From NCBI GenBank assembly GCA_934646815.1, contig CAKUEW010000005.1, forward strand, positions 1 to 64,000: a stretch of 64,000 nucleotides of DNA. Reading direction: 5' to 3'. Positions 34,668-44,367 of the stretch are shown here, one piece after another. The position numbers were made by a program, and so were the translations under genes. This DNA is from an uncultured Collinsella sp. GTDB lineage: Bacteria; Actinomycetota; Coriobacteriia; Coriobacteriales; Coriobacteriaceae. The notes under the pieces are model-generated. The model ran no database searches. It saw only the letters and a list, made by a program, of their open reading frames with translations, and had not been told where the DNA came from. The stretch's first letter is position 1. Every line of letters begins with the position of its first letter.

Positions 34668-37118
34668 TTACATCAAATCATAGGCGTCGACGTCAACGCT
34701 CACGCTCACGCCGCGCACGGAGCCCACCTCTTTGAGGCAGGCGTCGATATCATCAGAGACATGGTACCCCACGGGCGACTTCACAAGCAGGTGGAAGCGG
34801 TAACGGTCCTTGGCTCTCTCGATTACACACGAAGCCGGGCCCAGCACCTGCGGCACCGCACTCCCCGCCCGCAAAAAGTCGGGCGCGGCCGCGTGCCAGC
34901 GGCGCTTAAGCAGCTTGGCGATGCGCGAGATATAGTCCTGCGCGTCGTCGCGGCTTGCCGACCACACCAAGATGTTCACCAGGCGCACGAACGGCGGGTA
35001 GAGCGCGTCGCGGCGCTGGTCCAGGTCGTAGTCGGTAAATATTGAGCGGTCGTGCTCGGCGACGGCGCGGATGACCGGGTCCTCGGGCAGATACGTCTGG
35101 ATGATGACCTCGCCGGGGCGATCGCCGCGACCGGCGCGGCCCGCCACCTGCTCTAGCAGATCGTAGGCGCGCTCCCCCGCCCGGAAATCCGGCAGCTTCA
35201 ACGCAAAATCGGCATTTACGACGCCCACGAGCGTGACCTCGGGAAAGTCGAGGCCCTTGGCTATCATCTGGGTGCCCAGCAGCACCGCGCAATCGGCGGC
35301 ATCGAACTGCTCAAGCAGCTTTTTGTGCGCATCCTTGCCACGCGTGGAATCGGCGTCCATGCGGATGATGGCGACGTCCTCGGGCAGCATCTGGTGCAGG
35401 GCGTCCTCAATCTGCTGCGTGCCCAGTCCCATTTTGGCCAGGTAACGACTGCCGCATTTGGGGCAACGGCTCGTGGGCGCCGGATACGGCTGCACGCGCC
35501 AGGACGACCCGCAGGTGTGACACTGCACCGTATGCGTGCGCTCGTGGTACGTGAGCGCCGTGGAGCAGTGGTTGCACGTGGGGACGCAGCCGCACTCACG
35601 GCACATCAGGAAGGGCGCAAAGCCGCGGCGGTTGTGTAGGAGCACGGCCTTCTCACGGCGCTCAACGACACGTTCTAGGCCTTCCATCAGCGGTTTTGAG
35701 AACATTGAGCGGCTGCCGTGGGCGAATTCACGGCGCAGATCGGCGATGCGCACCGTTGGCAGCACGGCGTGTCCCGGGCGCTCGGGCATCTCGACGCGCG
35801 TCCAGGTGGCACCGTTGTACGTACCCCGGCGGCAGCGGTCGAGGGCCTCGGCCGAAGGCGTGGCTGAGCCCAGCACGAGCGGGCAGCGGTAGCGGCGCGC
35901 CATCTCGGCAGCCACCTCGCGCGCATGGTAGCGCGGGCTGGAACCCTGCTTGTAGCTGGTCTCGTGCTCCTCGTCGATGATGATGAGGGCCAGGTCGGCA
36001 AGCGGGCAAAAGAGCGCCGAGCGTGCGCCCACGACCACGCGGGCCGCCCCGCTGGCGACCATATCCCACTGGTCCAGGCGCTCGCCGGCCGAAAGGCGCG
36101 AGTGGAACACCGCGACGGTCTCCCCAAAGCGCGAGCGAAAGCGGCCGACGGTCTGGGCCGTCAACGAGATCTCGGGCACGAGCACGCAGGCAGAGCGGCC
36201 GGCCGCGAGCACGCGCTCGATGGCGGACAGATAAACCTCAGTTTTGCCGGAACCGGTGACACCGTCGACGAGTACCACGTCGCCGTGCGCATCCAGGCGG
36301 GCGCGCTCAATCTGCGCAAGTGCCTGTTGCTGACCGTTGGTAAGGGCGACCGGTGCCTTGCCGCTAGCCGAGGACAGCGTGGTCTGCTCGCTGCAGCCGC
36401 GCCACGCACGACGCTCTTCCACCACCACGACGCCGCGTTTTTCGAGCGCCTTAATGGTTGCCGACATGCTGTTGTAGAGCAGGTTGAGATCGCGCGTCGT
36501 GACCGGGCCGCACTGGAGCGCCTCGATCAACTGGCGCTGGCGCACCGCGGTTTTGGGCGGCGTGTAGTCGAAGCCTTCGGGCGTAAGCATGACCCAGCGG
36601 TTTTGGATGGGCTTGACGGCGGGGCGCTCAACAGCCCACACGCCGTCGTCGCCCTTGACCACGCGCGGACTGCCCCCGGGCGGCAGGAACAGGCGCAGGC
36701 ACTCAGAAAGGGTTGCGACGTATTCGCGGCTCATCCAGCGAGCGATGCGGGCAGCCTCGGCGGTAAAGAGCGGTTTGCTCAGAATGGCCTCGATAGGCTT
36801 GATGCGCGCGGGGTCGAGGGCGTTGTTGCCTTGCAGGTCGCCCAGCTCGGGTGCAATGTCGACGATGTAGCCTGCGGCCGCACGGTTACCAAAATGGACC
36901 AGGACCGTGGAGCCAATCCGGGCCTCGCTGGCAAGGGGTTGCGGGATGCCGTAGGCAAACGGCTCGGACAATGCGCGGGTGGGAATGTCGAGGACTACGC
37001 TCGCGTAGGCGGCGATGGGCTCGGGCTGGGCAGGCTCTTCCGCAGGCTTGGCGGCAGAGATCGCCACCGGAGCCTCCTCCGGTTCGGGCGAACCAAACAG
37101 TGAAAGTTGTTGAGCCAT
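34668..37118 (-). CDS. priA: Primosomal protein N' (replication restart helicase PriA)
   Basis: A 3'-to-5' helicase that reloads the replisome at stalled forks. In its 816 residues, Walker A is GVTGSGKTEVYLS, the DEEH box is IIDEEHETSYKQ, and the zinc-binding cysteine clusters CRECGCVPTCNHC and CHTCG...CPKCG lie after the first helicase half. GTQMIAKGLDFPEVTLVG is in the second half. The first ~40 residues are an extra Ala/Pro/Glu-rich leader. GAGGTGG lies before the ATG. First gene of the priA-def-fmt-rsmB block. Confidence 0.96.
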   Translation of the reverse strand: MAQQLSLFGSPEPEEAPVAISAAKPAEEPAQPEPIAAYASVVLDIPTRALSEPFAYGIPQPLASEARIGSTVLVHFGNRAAAGYIVDIAPELGDLQGNNALDPARIKPIEAILSKPLFTAEAARIARWMSREYVATLSECLRLFLPPGGSPRVVKGDDGVWAVERPAVKPIQNRWVMLTPEGFDYTPPKTAVRQRQLIEALQCGPVTTRDLNLLYNSMSATIKALEKRGVVVVEERRAWRGCSEQTTLSSASGKAPVALTNGQQQALAQIERARLDAHGDVVLVDGVTGSGKTEVYLSAIERVLAAGRSACVLVPEISLTAQTVGRFRSRFGETVAVFHSRLSAGERLDQWDMVASGAARVVVGARSALFCPLADLALIIIDEEHETSYKQGSSPRYHAREVAAEMARRYRCPLVLGSATPSAEALDRCRRGTYNGATWTRVEMPERPGHAVLPTVRIADLRREFAHGSRSMFSKPLMEGLERVVERREKAVLLHNRRGFAPFLMCRECGCVPTCNHCSTALTYHERTHTVQCHTCGSSWRVQPYPAPTSRCPKCGSRYLAKMGLGTQQIEDALHQMLPEDVAIIRMDADSTRGKDAHKKLLEQFDAADCAVLLGTQMIAKGLDFPEVTLVGVVNADFALKLPDFRAGERAYDLLEQVAGRAGRGDRPGEVIIQTYLPEDPVIRAVAEHDRSIFTDYDLDQRRDALYPPFVRLVNILVWSASRDDAQDYISRIAKLLKRRWHAAAPDFLRAGSAVPQVLGPASCVIERAKDRYRFHLLVKSPVGYHVSDDIDACLKEVGSVRGVSVSVDVDAYDLM

Positions 37119-37149
37119 ACACCACCTCTAACGAACGGACCTGCGACGT

Positions 37150-37255
37150 GGTGGGACAAGGTAATCAGTAGTGTTTGTCCCAGGTGCGAAGGACGTATCG
37201 AGCTTGTTACCTCAAGCGACCCTGGGACAAACACTACTGATTACCTTGTCCCACC
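37150..37255. repeat. Palindromic repeat family D, paired copy (REPIN-like)
   Basis: Perfect 35-bp inverted arms (37150-37184 and 37221-37255) around a 36-nt centre. Each arm is itself palindromic at its ends (GTGGGACAA...TTGTCCCA), so two small palindromic units face each other, as in REP doublets. A single unit is at 52969-53002. Confidence 0.92.
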
Positions 37256-37274
37256 AACCCGCTCATCGGTACAG

Positions 37275-37307
37275 AAACAAGAGCCCCGCTCGGGGCGAAC
37301 GGGGCTC
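37275..37307 (-). terminator. Intrinsic terminator of gltX
   Basis: An 8-bp stem, GAGCCCCG / CGGGGCTC (37281-37288 and 37300-37307), followed on the minus strand by TTGTTTC. It lies 24 bp after the gltX stop. Confidence 0.75.
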
Positions 37308-37330
37308 GGATACTTGCGTGTACTCAGCGG

Positions 37331-38806
37331 CTACAGCGCCATCGTGCGGGCGCGGTCGATGCGCGCCAGGCAGTCGTCGCGACCGACGAGCGCCATAGTC
37401 TCGCCCAGCGGAGGGCTCACCATATTGCCGCAGACGGCGACGCGAACGGTCTGGAACACCACGCGCTTCTTAAGGTCCATCTGCTCGGGCAGCGGCTCAA
37501 GCGCGGCGTCGATGTTGCCAGCGGCCCACTCGGTCACGCCTTCAAGGGCAGCCTTGGCAGCGTCCAGAATGGCACCCATGCCCTCCTTGGCCAGGCCCTT
37601 GTTGACGGACTTCTCGTCATACTCGAGCGTCTCGGCCGTGGCGAACACGGGAGCGGCAACGGCCACGGCATCAGCCGGCATCTTGGTGCGCGGCTTGACG
37701 ATCGCGGTGAGCGCGTCGATCCAGTCCTCACCGTACTCCACATTGCCCTCGATCATGCCGGCCTCGTGCAGCTCGGGGATCATGATCTCGTCGGCAAACT
37801 GGGTGTCGGACATCGAGCGGATGTACTCAGCCTGGACCCAGTCGAGCTTCTTGGGGTCGAAGGTCGCGGGATTCTTGGAGATGCGGTCGAGCGAGAACTT
37901 GCTGGCCAGAACGTCGCGCGGGATGATCGTGGTCTCGCCGTCGAGCGACCAGCCCAGCAGCGCCAGATAGTTGACGAAGGCGTCGGACAGGTAGCCGGCA
38001 TCGCGATACTCCTCCACCGAGGTGGCGCCGTGGCGCTTGGAGAGCTTCTTGCCGTCGGCACCCAGGATCATGGAGATGTGGGCGAACGTGGGGACGGGCG
38101 CGCCGAGGGCCTCGTAAACCATGACCTGGCGCGGGGTGTTGGACAGGTGGTCGTCGCCGCGGATGACGTGGGTGATCTTCATCATGGCGTCGTCGACGAC
38201 GGTCGCGAAGTTGTACGTGGGCGTGCCGTCGGAGCGGAAGATGACGAAGTCGTCGAGCTCCTTGGCATCGAAGGTCACCTCGCCGTGGACGGCGTCGTGG
38301 ATGACGACGTCGCCGCGGTCCTCGGGCACCTTGATGCGCAGAACGTAGGACTCGCCGGCCTCGATGCGGCGGCGGGCCTCCTCGGGATCAAGATCGCGGC
38401 AGCGGCGCTGATAGCCCTGGAACGGGTCCTTGCGCTCCTGGGCGGCTTTGCGGTCGGCATCGAGCTGCTCCTTGGTGCAGAAGCAGGGATAGGCCTTGCC
38501 CTCGTCCCACAGCTTCTGGGCGGCCTGCTTGTACAGGTCCAGGCGCTCGGTCTGGGCGTAGGGGCCAAAGTCTCCGCCCACCTCGGGACCCTCGTCCCAG
38601 TCCAGGCCCAGCCAACGCATGGCGCGCAGGATGATCTGCGTGTTCTCGTCGGTGGAGCGGGTGGGGTCGGTGTCGTCGATGCGCAGGATGAACGTGCCGC
38701 CGTTTGCCCGGGCGAAAGCCCAGTTATAGATAGCGGTGCGGGCGCCGCCGATGTGCAGCTTGCCCGTGGGTGAGGGTGCAAAGCGGACGCGAACGTCTGA
38801 TGCCAT
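37331..38806 (-). CDS. gltX: Glutamyl-tRNA synthetase
   Basis: Charges tRNA-Glu; in organisms with an amidotransferase it may also charge tRNA-Gln. The 491 residues begin ASDVRVRFAPSPTGKLHIGG, with the class I HIGH-type motif, and the KLSKRHG (KMSKS-type) loop is near residue 255. GAGGAGAC is placed just before the ATG at 38806. The same frame stays open upstream for 60 codons, but only because it runs through a palindromic repeat, so the longer start is rejected. A tRNA-Glu gene is also in this window (50173-50246). Confidence 0.96.
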   Translation of the reverse strand: MASDVRVRFAPSPTGKLHIGGARTAIYNWAFARANGGTFILRIDDTDPTRSTDENTQIILRAMRWLGLDWDEGPEVGGDFGPYAQTERLDLYKQAAQKLWDEGKAYPCFCTKEQLDADRKAAQERKDPFQGYQRRCRDLDPEEARRRIEAGESYVLRIKVPEDRGDVVIHDAVHGEVTFDAKELDDFVIFRSDGTPTYNFATVVDDAMMKITHVIRGDDHLSNTPRQVMVYEALGAPVPTFAHISMILGADGKKLSKRHGATSVEEYRDAGYLSDAFVNYLALLGWSLDGETTIIPRDVLASKFSLDRISKNPATFDPKKLDWVQAEYIRSMSDTQFADEIMIPELHEAGMIEGNVEYGEDWIDALTAIVKPRTKMPADAVAVAAPVFATAETLEYDEKSVNKGLAKEGMGAILDAAKAALEGVTEWAAGNIDAALEPLPEQMDLKKRVVFQTVRVAVCGNMVSPPLGETMALVGRDDCLARIDRARTMAL

Positions 38807-38897
38807 GGAAGTCTCCTCGATTGCAGGATTGATGTCTAACCGCACCAGTATAAAGCAACAACCGAACCTCCGCACAAAGGGCACCGACCCAGTCATT

Positions 38898-39026
38898 GGG
38901 CACTCATTGGGGACAGACTTAAATGACCAGTCTTTGGGCAACCTGTCGGCACTTAGGTAAGGCTGGTCATTTAAGTCTGTCCCCAATGAGTGCCCGGCTG
39001 GTCATTTAAGTCTGTCCCCAATGAGT
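38898..39026. repeat. Palindromic repeat family E with an extra arm
   Basis: Perfect 33-bp inverted arms (38898-38930 and 38963-38995) surround a 32-nt centre. After a 2-bp gap, a further direct copy of the right arm follows (38998-39026). The unit contains CTGGTCATTTAAGTCTGTCC. It fills most of the gap between divergent gltX and metK and ends about 110 bp before metK. Confidence 0.92.
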
Positions 39027-39136
39027 AGGTGCGGAAAGGGTGTGAATGTTGGATTTACGCGATATGATATTCCCTTGCATATAGAGCTCGGCGGAATGGT
39101 AACGGTCGCCGGGACACGTTTTTTGAAAGGACAATC

Positions 39137-40417
<1,281 letters not shown>

Positions 40418-40454
40418 GGCAATTCGCCGAACCCAGAGAACAAAGTAATGCGCA

Positions 40455-40491
40455 CAAAGAGGTACCGCCCCAAGCGGTACTTCTTTTTTAT
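40455..40491 (+). terminator. Intrinsic terminator of metK
   Basis: Stem GTACCGC / GCGGTAC (40462-40468 and 40474-40480) extended by AAGAG/CTTCTT, followed by a strong T-run. It lies about 45 bp after the metK stop. Confidence 0.9.
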
Positions 40492-40583
40492 TACCCGGTG
40501 GCGAAGATGAGCCACCCCAGGAAATGTAGCAAGTCACCAGCTGATGAATTTTGCAGCACAAGCGTCTCTACCATGTATCCTTA

Positions 40584-40704
40584 GTCCCGAGGGGCGGGGC
40601 ATAAGGTTTATCGCGAGTTCCGCACGAGCCGGAGGCCACTTAATGTGGCCTCCGTGCGAGCCAGGACTGTAGAGCAGGAAACCTTATGTCCCGCCCCTCG
40701 GGAC
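40584..40704. repeat. Palindromic repeat family B, copy 1 (conserved structured core)
   Basis: 26-bp arms (40584-40609 and 40679-40704) with one mismatch enclose a 69-nt core. The core begins ATCGCGAGTTCCGCACG and ends AGGACTGTAGAGCAGG. Inside, CGCACG/CGTGCG and GAGGCCAC/GTGGCCTC form a hairpin with loop TTAAT and a one-sided bulge AGCCG. The core is nearly identical to that of 56333-56480. It lies in the 5' leader of sdaA, ending 23 bp before the ATG. Confidence 0.93.
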
Positions 40705-40727
40705 GACGGGACAGAACAGGAGCGCAT

Positions 40728-42335
40728 ATGGCAGGCAAGCCGCAAACACTAGCAACGACCTCGGCATTCGAGATCTTGGGCCCCGTCATGGTCGGCCCCA
40801 GCTCGTCGCACACCGCCGGCGCCCTGCGGTGCGCCCAGGTGGCCGCCAGCCTGCTCGAGGGCCGCATCACCAAAGTTACCTTTGGCCTGTGGAACTCCTT
40901 CGCCCACACCTACCGCGGTCACGGCACCGACCGCGCGCTCGTCGCGGGCATCCTGGGCCTCGACACCGACGACGAGAACATCAAGCAGGCCTTCGACCTC
41001 GCACGCGAGCAGGGCCTCGACTATCACTTTGACATCAAGGGCGACGACGCCTCCATCCACCCCAACACCGTCGATATCGACATGGTCGACGACACGGGCG
41101 CTACGGCGCAGGTCCGCGGCGAGAGCCTGGGCGGCGGCAAAATGCGCATCAGCCGCATCAATGGCGTCGGCGTCGACATCTCGGGCATGTACTCCACGCT
41201 GTTTGTGGCCCACAAGGACGTCCCCGGCGTGCTCGCCGCGCTCACGAATCTGCTCGCCTACGCACACGTGAACATTGCCTTCTGCCGCACCTACCGCACC
41301 GAGGTGGGCGGCCAGGCATACTCCGTTTTTGAGACCGACGGCGCCCCCGACGATACCGTAATCCCCATGCTGCGCAAACTCGACAACGTCGACTACGCCA
41401 CCTTTATTGAACTCCCGGGCTCGGCATCATCACTCTCCCCCGGCGTCTCGGCCAAGGAGATCTTCGACGACGGAGAGCAGCTGCTCGACGCCTGCGAGGA
41501 GCTAGGGCTCAACATCGGCGCCGTCATGGCCGTGCGCGAGGCGCGCCTCACCGGCGAGGAGCACGCCGTCGCCGCCATGCGCCGCGTGCTCGAAGTCATG
41601 AAGGACGAGACCACAGCCCCCATCGCCAATCCGCAGCGTTCGCTCGGCGGGCTCATTGGCGGCGAGGCCAAACTCGTCGATGCTACCGGCCGCAACGACC
41701 TGAGCTCCAGCTTAATGGGAGCCGTTCAGACCGATGCCGTGGCCCGCGCCATGGCCGTACTCGAGCGCTCCGCTACCATGGGCGTGATCGTCGCGGCCCC
41801 CACGGCAGGCTCCGCGGGCGTCGTGCCTGGCTGCGTGCTGGCGCTCGCGGAGCACCTGCAGCTCGATGACGAGCAGGTCATGGACGCCCTCTACTGCGCC
41901 GCCGCCATCGGCCTCAATCTCACCACGAGTGCCTGCGTCGCCGGCGCCGAGGGCGGATGCCAGGCCGAGGTGGGAAGCGCCGCCGCCATGGCCGCCGCCG
42001 CGCTGGTGCAGATGCTGGGAGGCACGCCGGAGCAGGCACTCGACGCCAGCTCTATCGCACTGAGCAACCTGTTGGGCCTGGTCTGCGATCCCGTGGGCGG
42101 CCTCGTGGAGGTGCCGTGCCAGAACCGTAACGCCATCGGCGTGGCCGCGGCCTTTAGCTCGGCCCAGCTCGCGCTCGCCGGCATCAAGAGCCTGGTGCCG
42201 TTTGACCAGATGGCGCACGTTATGCTCTCAGTAGGCCACGCGCTGCCGGCAACGCTGCGCGAGACGGCCAAGGGCGGCATTGCACAGGCCCCGGCGGCGC
42301 TTTCGGCGTGCGCCAAGTGCGGAGTGTGCGGGTAG
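40728..42335 (+). CDS. sdaA: L-serine ammonia-lyase, iron-sulfur dependent, single-chain
   Basis: Deaminates L-serine to pyruvate and ammonia with a 4Fe-4S cluster. The 535 residues hold both halves in one chain: a beta part with ILGPVMVGPSSSHTAGALR, an ACT-like region around DVPGVLAALTNLLAYAHVNI, and an alpha part with RSLGGLIGGEA. Candidate cluster cysteines are in TTSACVAGAEGGC, GLVCDPVGGLVEVPCQN and the C-terminal CAKCGVCG. I chose ATG at 40728 (AGGAG 6 nt upstream); the in-frame ATG at 40686 lies inside the palindromic element. The leader carries repeat B copy 1, so the transcript may start with a large hairpin. Confidence 0.94.
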   Translation: MAGKPQTLATTSAFEILGPVMVGPSSSHTAGALRCAQVAASLLEGRITKVTFGLWNSFAHTYRGHGTDRALVAGILGLDTDDENIKQAFDLAREQGLDYHFDIKGDDASIHPNTVDIDMVDDTGATAQVRGESLGGGKMRISRINGVGVDISGMYSTLFVAHKDVPGVLAALTNLLAYAHVNIAFCRTYRTEVGGQAYSVFETDGAPDDTVIPMLRKLDNVDYATFIELPGSASSLSPGVSAKEIFDDGEQLLDACEELGLNIGAVMAVREARLTGEEHAVAAMRRVLEVMKDETTAPIANPQRSLGGLIGGEAKLVDATGRNDLSSSLMGAVQTDAVARAMAVLERSATMGVIVAAPTAGSAGVVPGCVLALAEHLQLDDEQVMDALYCAAAIGLNLTTSACVAGAEGGCQAEVGSAAAMAAAALVQMLGGTPEQALDASSIALSNLLGLVCDPVGGLVEVPCQNRNAIGVAAAFSSAQLALAGIKSLVPFDQMAHVMLSVGHALPATLRETAKGGIAQAPAALSACAKCGVCG

Positions 42336-42357
42336 AAACGTCACCAGATAAGCGACC

Positions 42358-42384
42358 AGGTGGGACATTTGTCCCACCTCTTTT
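42358..42384 (+). terminator. Intrinsic terminator of sdaA
   Basis: A 9-bp stem, AGGTGGGAC / GTCCCACCT, with a 4-nt loop, followed by CTTTT. The stem resembles the ends of repeat family D (GTGGGACAA), so it may derive from such a unit. Confidence 0.85.
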
Positions 42385-42488
42385 GAATGCCACTGTTTCC
42401 ATACCACAAACAACAGGCTAATCGCTATAATGCAAGCCCAGATAAAACACGATGAGCCACAAGGCGAAACTCGAAGGATACGCAAACG

Positions 42489-44231
42489 ATGTCGCAAATC
42501 GACCGTACTCAACTGATTCCCGATCCGCAAAAGCCCAGCAAACACACGGGCGGTGTCCAGTCGCCGCGCCCCATCGCGCCTGCACACGCCCAGCAGCGCA
42601 CGGGTGGCAGGGCATCGCAGCAGCAGTCCTACCAGCAACATCAGCAGCATCAGAACCATCAGCAGCGCCCCACGGGCAGTAAGGCCCCCAACCAGGGTCC
42701 GTCGCATGCACGCAACAACCGAGGCAACGCCCCCGCAGACAAGCGCGGCGCTTCCAATAAGTCCGGCAAAAAGACGACGCTTTTTGTGGTCTTGGGCCTG
42801 GTGGTAATTGTCTACATCGTGGGCGTCGTGGCGTTTTCGCAGGTAGCCTACCCCAACACGACCATCGCCGGTGTCGATGTGTCCCTTTCCAACGCATCGT
42901 CTGCCGCCACCAAGGTAAGCTCGGCGTGGAAGCACTACAAACTTACCGTCTCGGGCGACGACTTTAGCTGGACATACCAGCCCGAATCCGACGAGCCCAT
43001 CGTCGACGGCGAGGCAGCCGCAAAGGAGATCATCGGCCACAACGAGGCCTTCATCTGGCCCGTTCGCCTGGTCGAGTCGCTCGGCGGCACGTCCAGCGGC
43101 ACCGCTGCAACCGACTCGGTCGACCTGGATCAGGATGTTGACCTGTCCATGCTCTCGGATGCCTTCGATCAAAAGCAATTTGAGGAGGACCTGGGCGCCG
43201 CCATCGACGAGTTCAACGACGGCCGCTCGGGCACCTTCGAGGCCAGCAGCTCCTACGACGAGAAGGCCGGAAAGTTCACGGTCGAGATGGCCCGCTCCAA
43301 CGAGAAACTCAACCGCGAACATGTCATTAAGTACGCCGAGATTCAGCTCGCCGCGCTCTCGGACACCGTCGATATCACCAAGATCGGCAATGACGCGTAC
43401 GAGCCCCTCAACGGCACCCTTACCAACGACCAGATTCAGTCCGCGTGCGATGCTGCCAACAACTTCCTGGGCGTCGACGTGACCCTTAAGCTCAACGGTA
43501 ACGACGCCGGCAAGGTCGACGGCAGCTCCGTGCTGCAGTGGATAAGTTTTGCCGATCCGGCCAACCCCACGCTCGACACCTCGCAGATCAGCAGCTGGGC
43601 CGCGGAGCTCGCCAACGGCTTTAACACCGTAGGCTCCACCCGCTGGTGGACGCGCGCCGACGGCAAGGAGTGCGCGGTCGAGGGCGGCGACTTTGGCTGG
43701 TCCATCGACAGCAGCACCCTGGCCAAGCAGGTCGAAGACGCCATTAACAACAAGCAGACCGGCGAGATCGAGATCTCGTATTCCAATAAGGCCGATACGT
43801 TCACCGCCAAGGGTGAGCCCGACTGGAAGGCCTATATCGACGTCGACCTGTCCGAGCAGCACGCGCGCTACTACGACGAGAACGGCAACATCGTGTGGGA
43901 GGCCAACTTTATCTCCGGTCTGCCCGGCGAGGATGCCACTCCCGAGGGCGTGTGGCAGATCAACAGCAACGATGGGGCAAGCACGCTTATCGGCGCCAAG
44001 GACCCCGAGACCGGCAAGCCTAAATACGAGAGCCCGGTGAGCTACTGGATGCCGTTCGAGGGCAACATGATCGGTTTCCACGACGCCACCTGGCAAAACG
44101 ATTCGAGCTTTGGTAACGCCGAATCGTACAAGTGGTGCGGAAGCCACGGCTGCATTAACCTGCGCCTGGCCGATGCCAAGGCGCTCCACGATTGCATTAA
44201 GGTCGGCCTGTGCGTGGTCGTGCACTCGTAA
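42489..44231 (+). CDS. L,D-transpeptidase (YkuD domain) with membrane anchor
   Basis: A 580-residue cell-wall enzyme likely to cross-link peptidoglycan through 3-3 bonds or to attach proteins. Residues ~1-93 are a Gln/His/Pro-rich cytoplasmic tail. Residues ~95-117 are one membrane helix (TTLFVVLGLVVIVYIVGVVA). A long extracellular part resembling putative peptidoglycan-binding domains follows (~130-440). The YkuD domain ends with the catalytic WCGSHGCINLRLADA motif (His and Cys present). A perfect TATAAT lies at 42426-42431, about 58 bp upstream, but without a convincing -35. GAAGGA is 10 nt before the ATG. Confidence 0.9.
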   Translation: MSQIDRTQLIPDPQKPSKHTGGVQSPRPIAPAHAQQRTGGRASQQQSYQQHQQHQNHQQRPTGSKAPNQGPSHARNNRGNAPADKRGASNKSGKKTTLFVVLGLVVIVYIVGVVAFSQVAYPNTTIAGVDVSLSNASSAATKVSSAWKHYKLTVSGDDFSWTYQPESDEPIVDGEAAAKEIIGHNEAFIWPVRLVESLGGTSSGTAATDSVDLDQDVDLSMLSDAFDQKQFEEDLGAAIDEFNDGRSGTFEASSSYDEKAGKFTVEMARSNEKLNREHVIKYAEIQLAALSDTVDITKIGNDAYEPLNGTLTNDQIQSACDAANNFLGVDVTLKLNGNDAGKVDGSSVLQWISFADPANPTLDTSQISSWAAELANGFNTVGSTRWWTRADGKECAVEGGDFGWSIDSSTLAKQVEDAINNKQTGEIEISYSNKADTFTAKGEPDWKAYIDVDLSEQHARYYDENGNIVWEANFISGLPGEDATPEGVWQINSNDGASTLIGAKDPETGKPKYESPVSYWMPFEGNMIGFHDATWQNDSSFGNAESYKWCGSHGCINLRLADAKALHDCIKVGLCVVVHS

Positions 44232-44304
44232 GGCAGCAAACGCCCACAGCAACAAAAACGATACCGATGCAGCAATCCTTACAGTACTGAAATAAGCAGC
44301 TTCT

Positions 44305-44334
44305 ATGCGCCCGCCCCTTGCGACGGGCGCATAT
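44305..44334 (+). terminator. Hairpin after the L,D-transpeptidase gene
   Basis: A 10-bp stem, TATGCGCCCG / CGGGCGCATA, with a 10-nt loop. It is followed by TACTTAT, not a full T-run, so termination may be partial. The macA-like gene starts 33 bp later. Confidence 0.6.
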
Positions 44335-44367
44335 ACTTATCGAGGTCACATCTATTAAGGAGACGCT

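Noticed and set aside
38807..38986. Upstream extension of gltX by 60 codons
   Set aside because: It is encoded by the palindromic repeat. The strong ribosome binding site is directly before the ATG at 38806, and family alignment starts there.
39040..39136. SAM riboswitch upstream of metK
   Set aside because: The ~100-nt leader shows no multi-helix fold or conserved core of a known SAM riboswitch class that I can recognise.
40584..40704. Integron attC site
   Set aside because: The one-sided bulge is reminiscent, but R-box sequences (GTTRRRY and its complement) are not at the ends and there are no gene cassettes or integrase.
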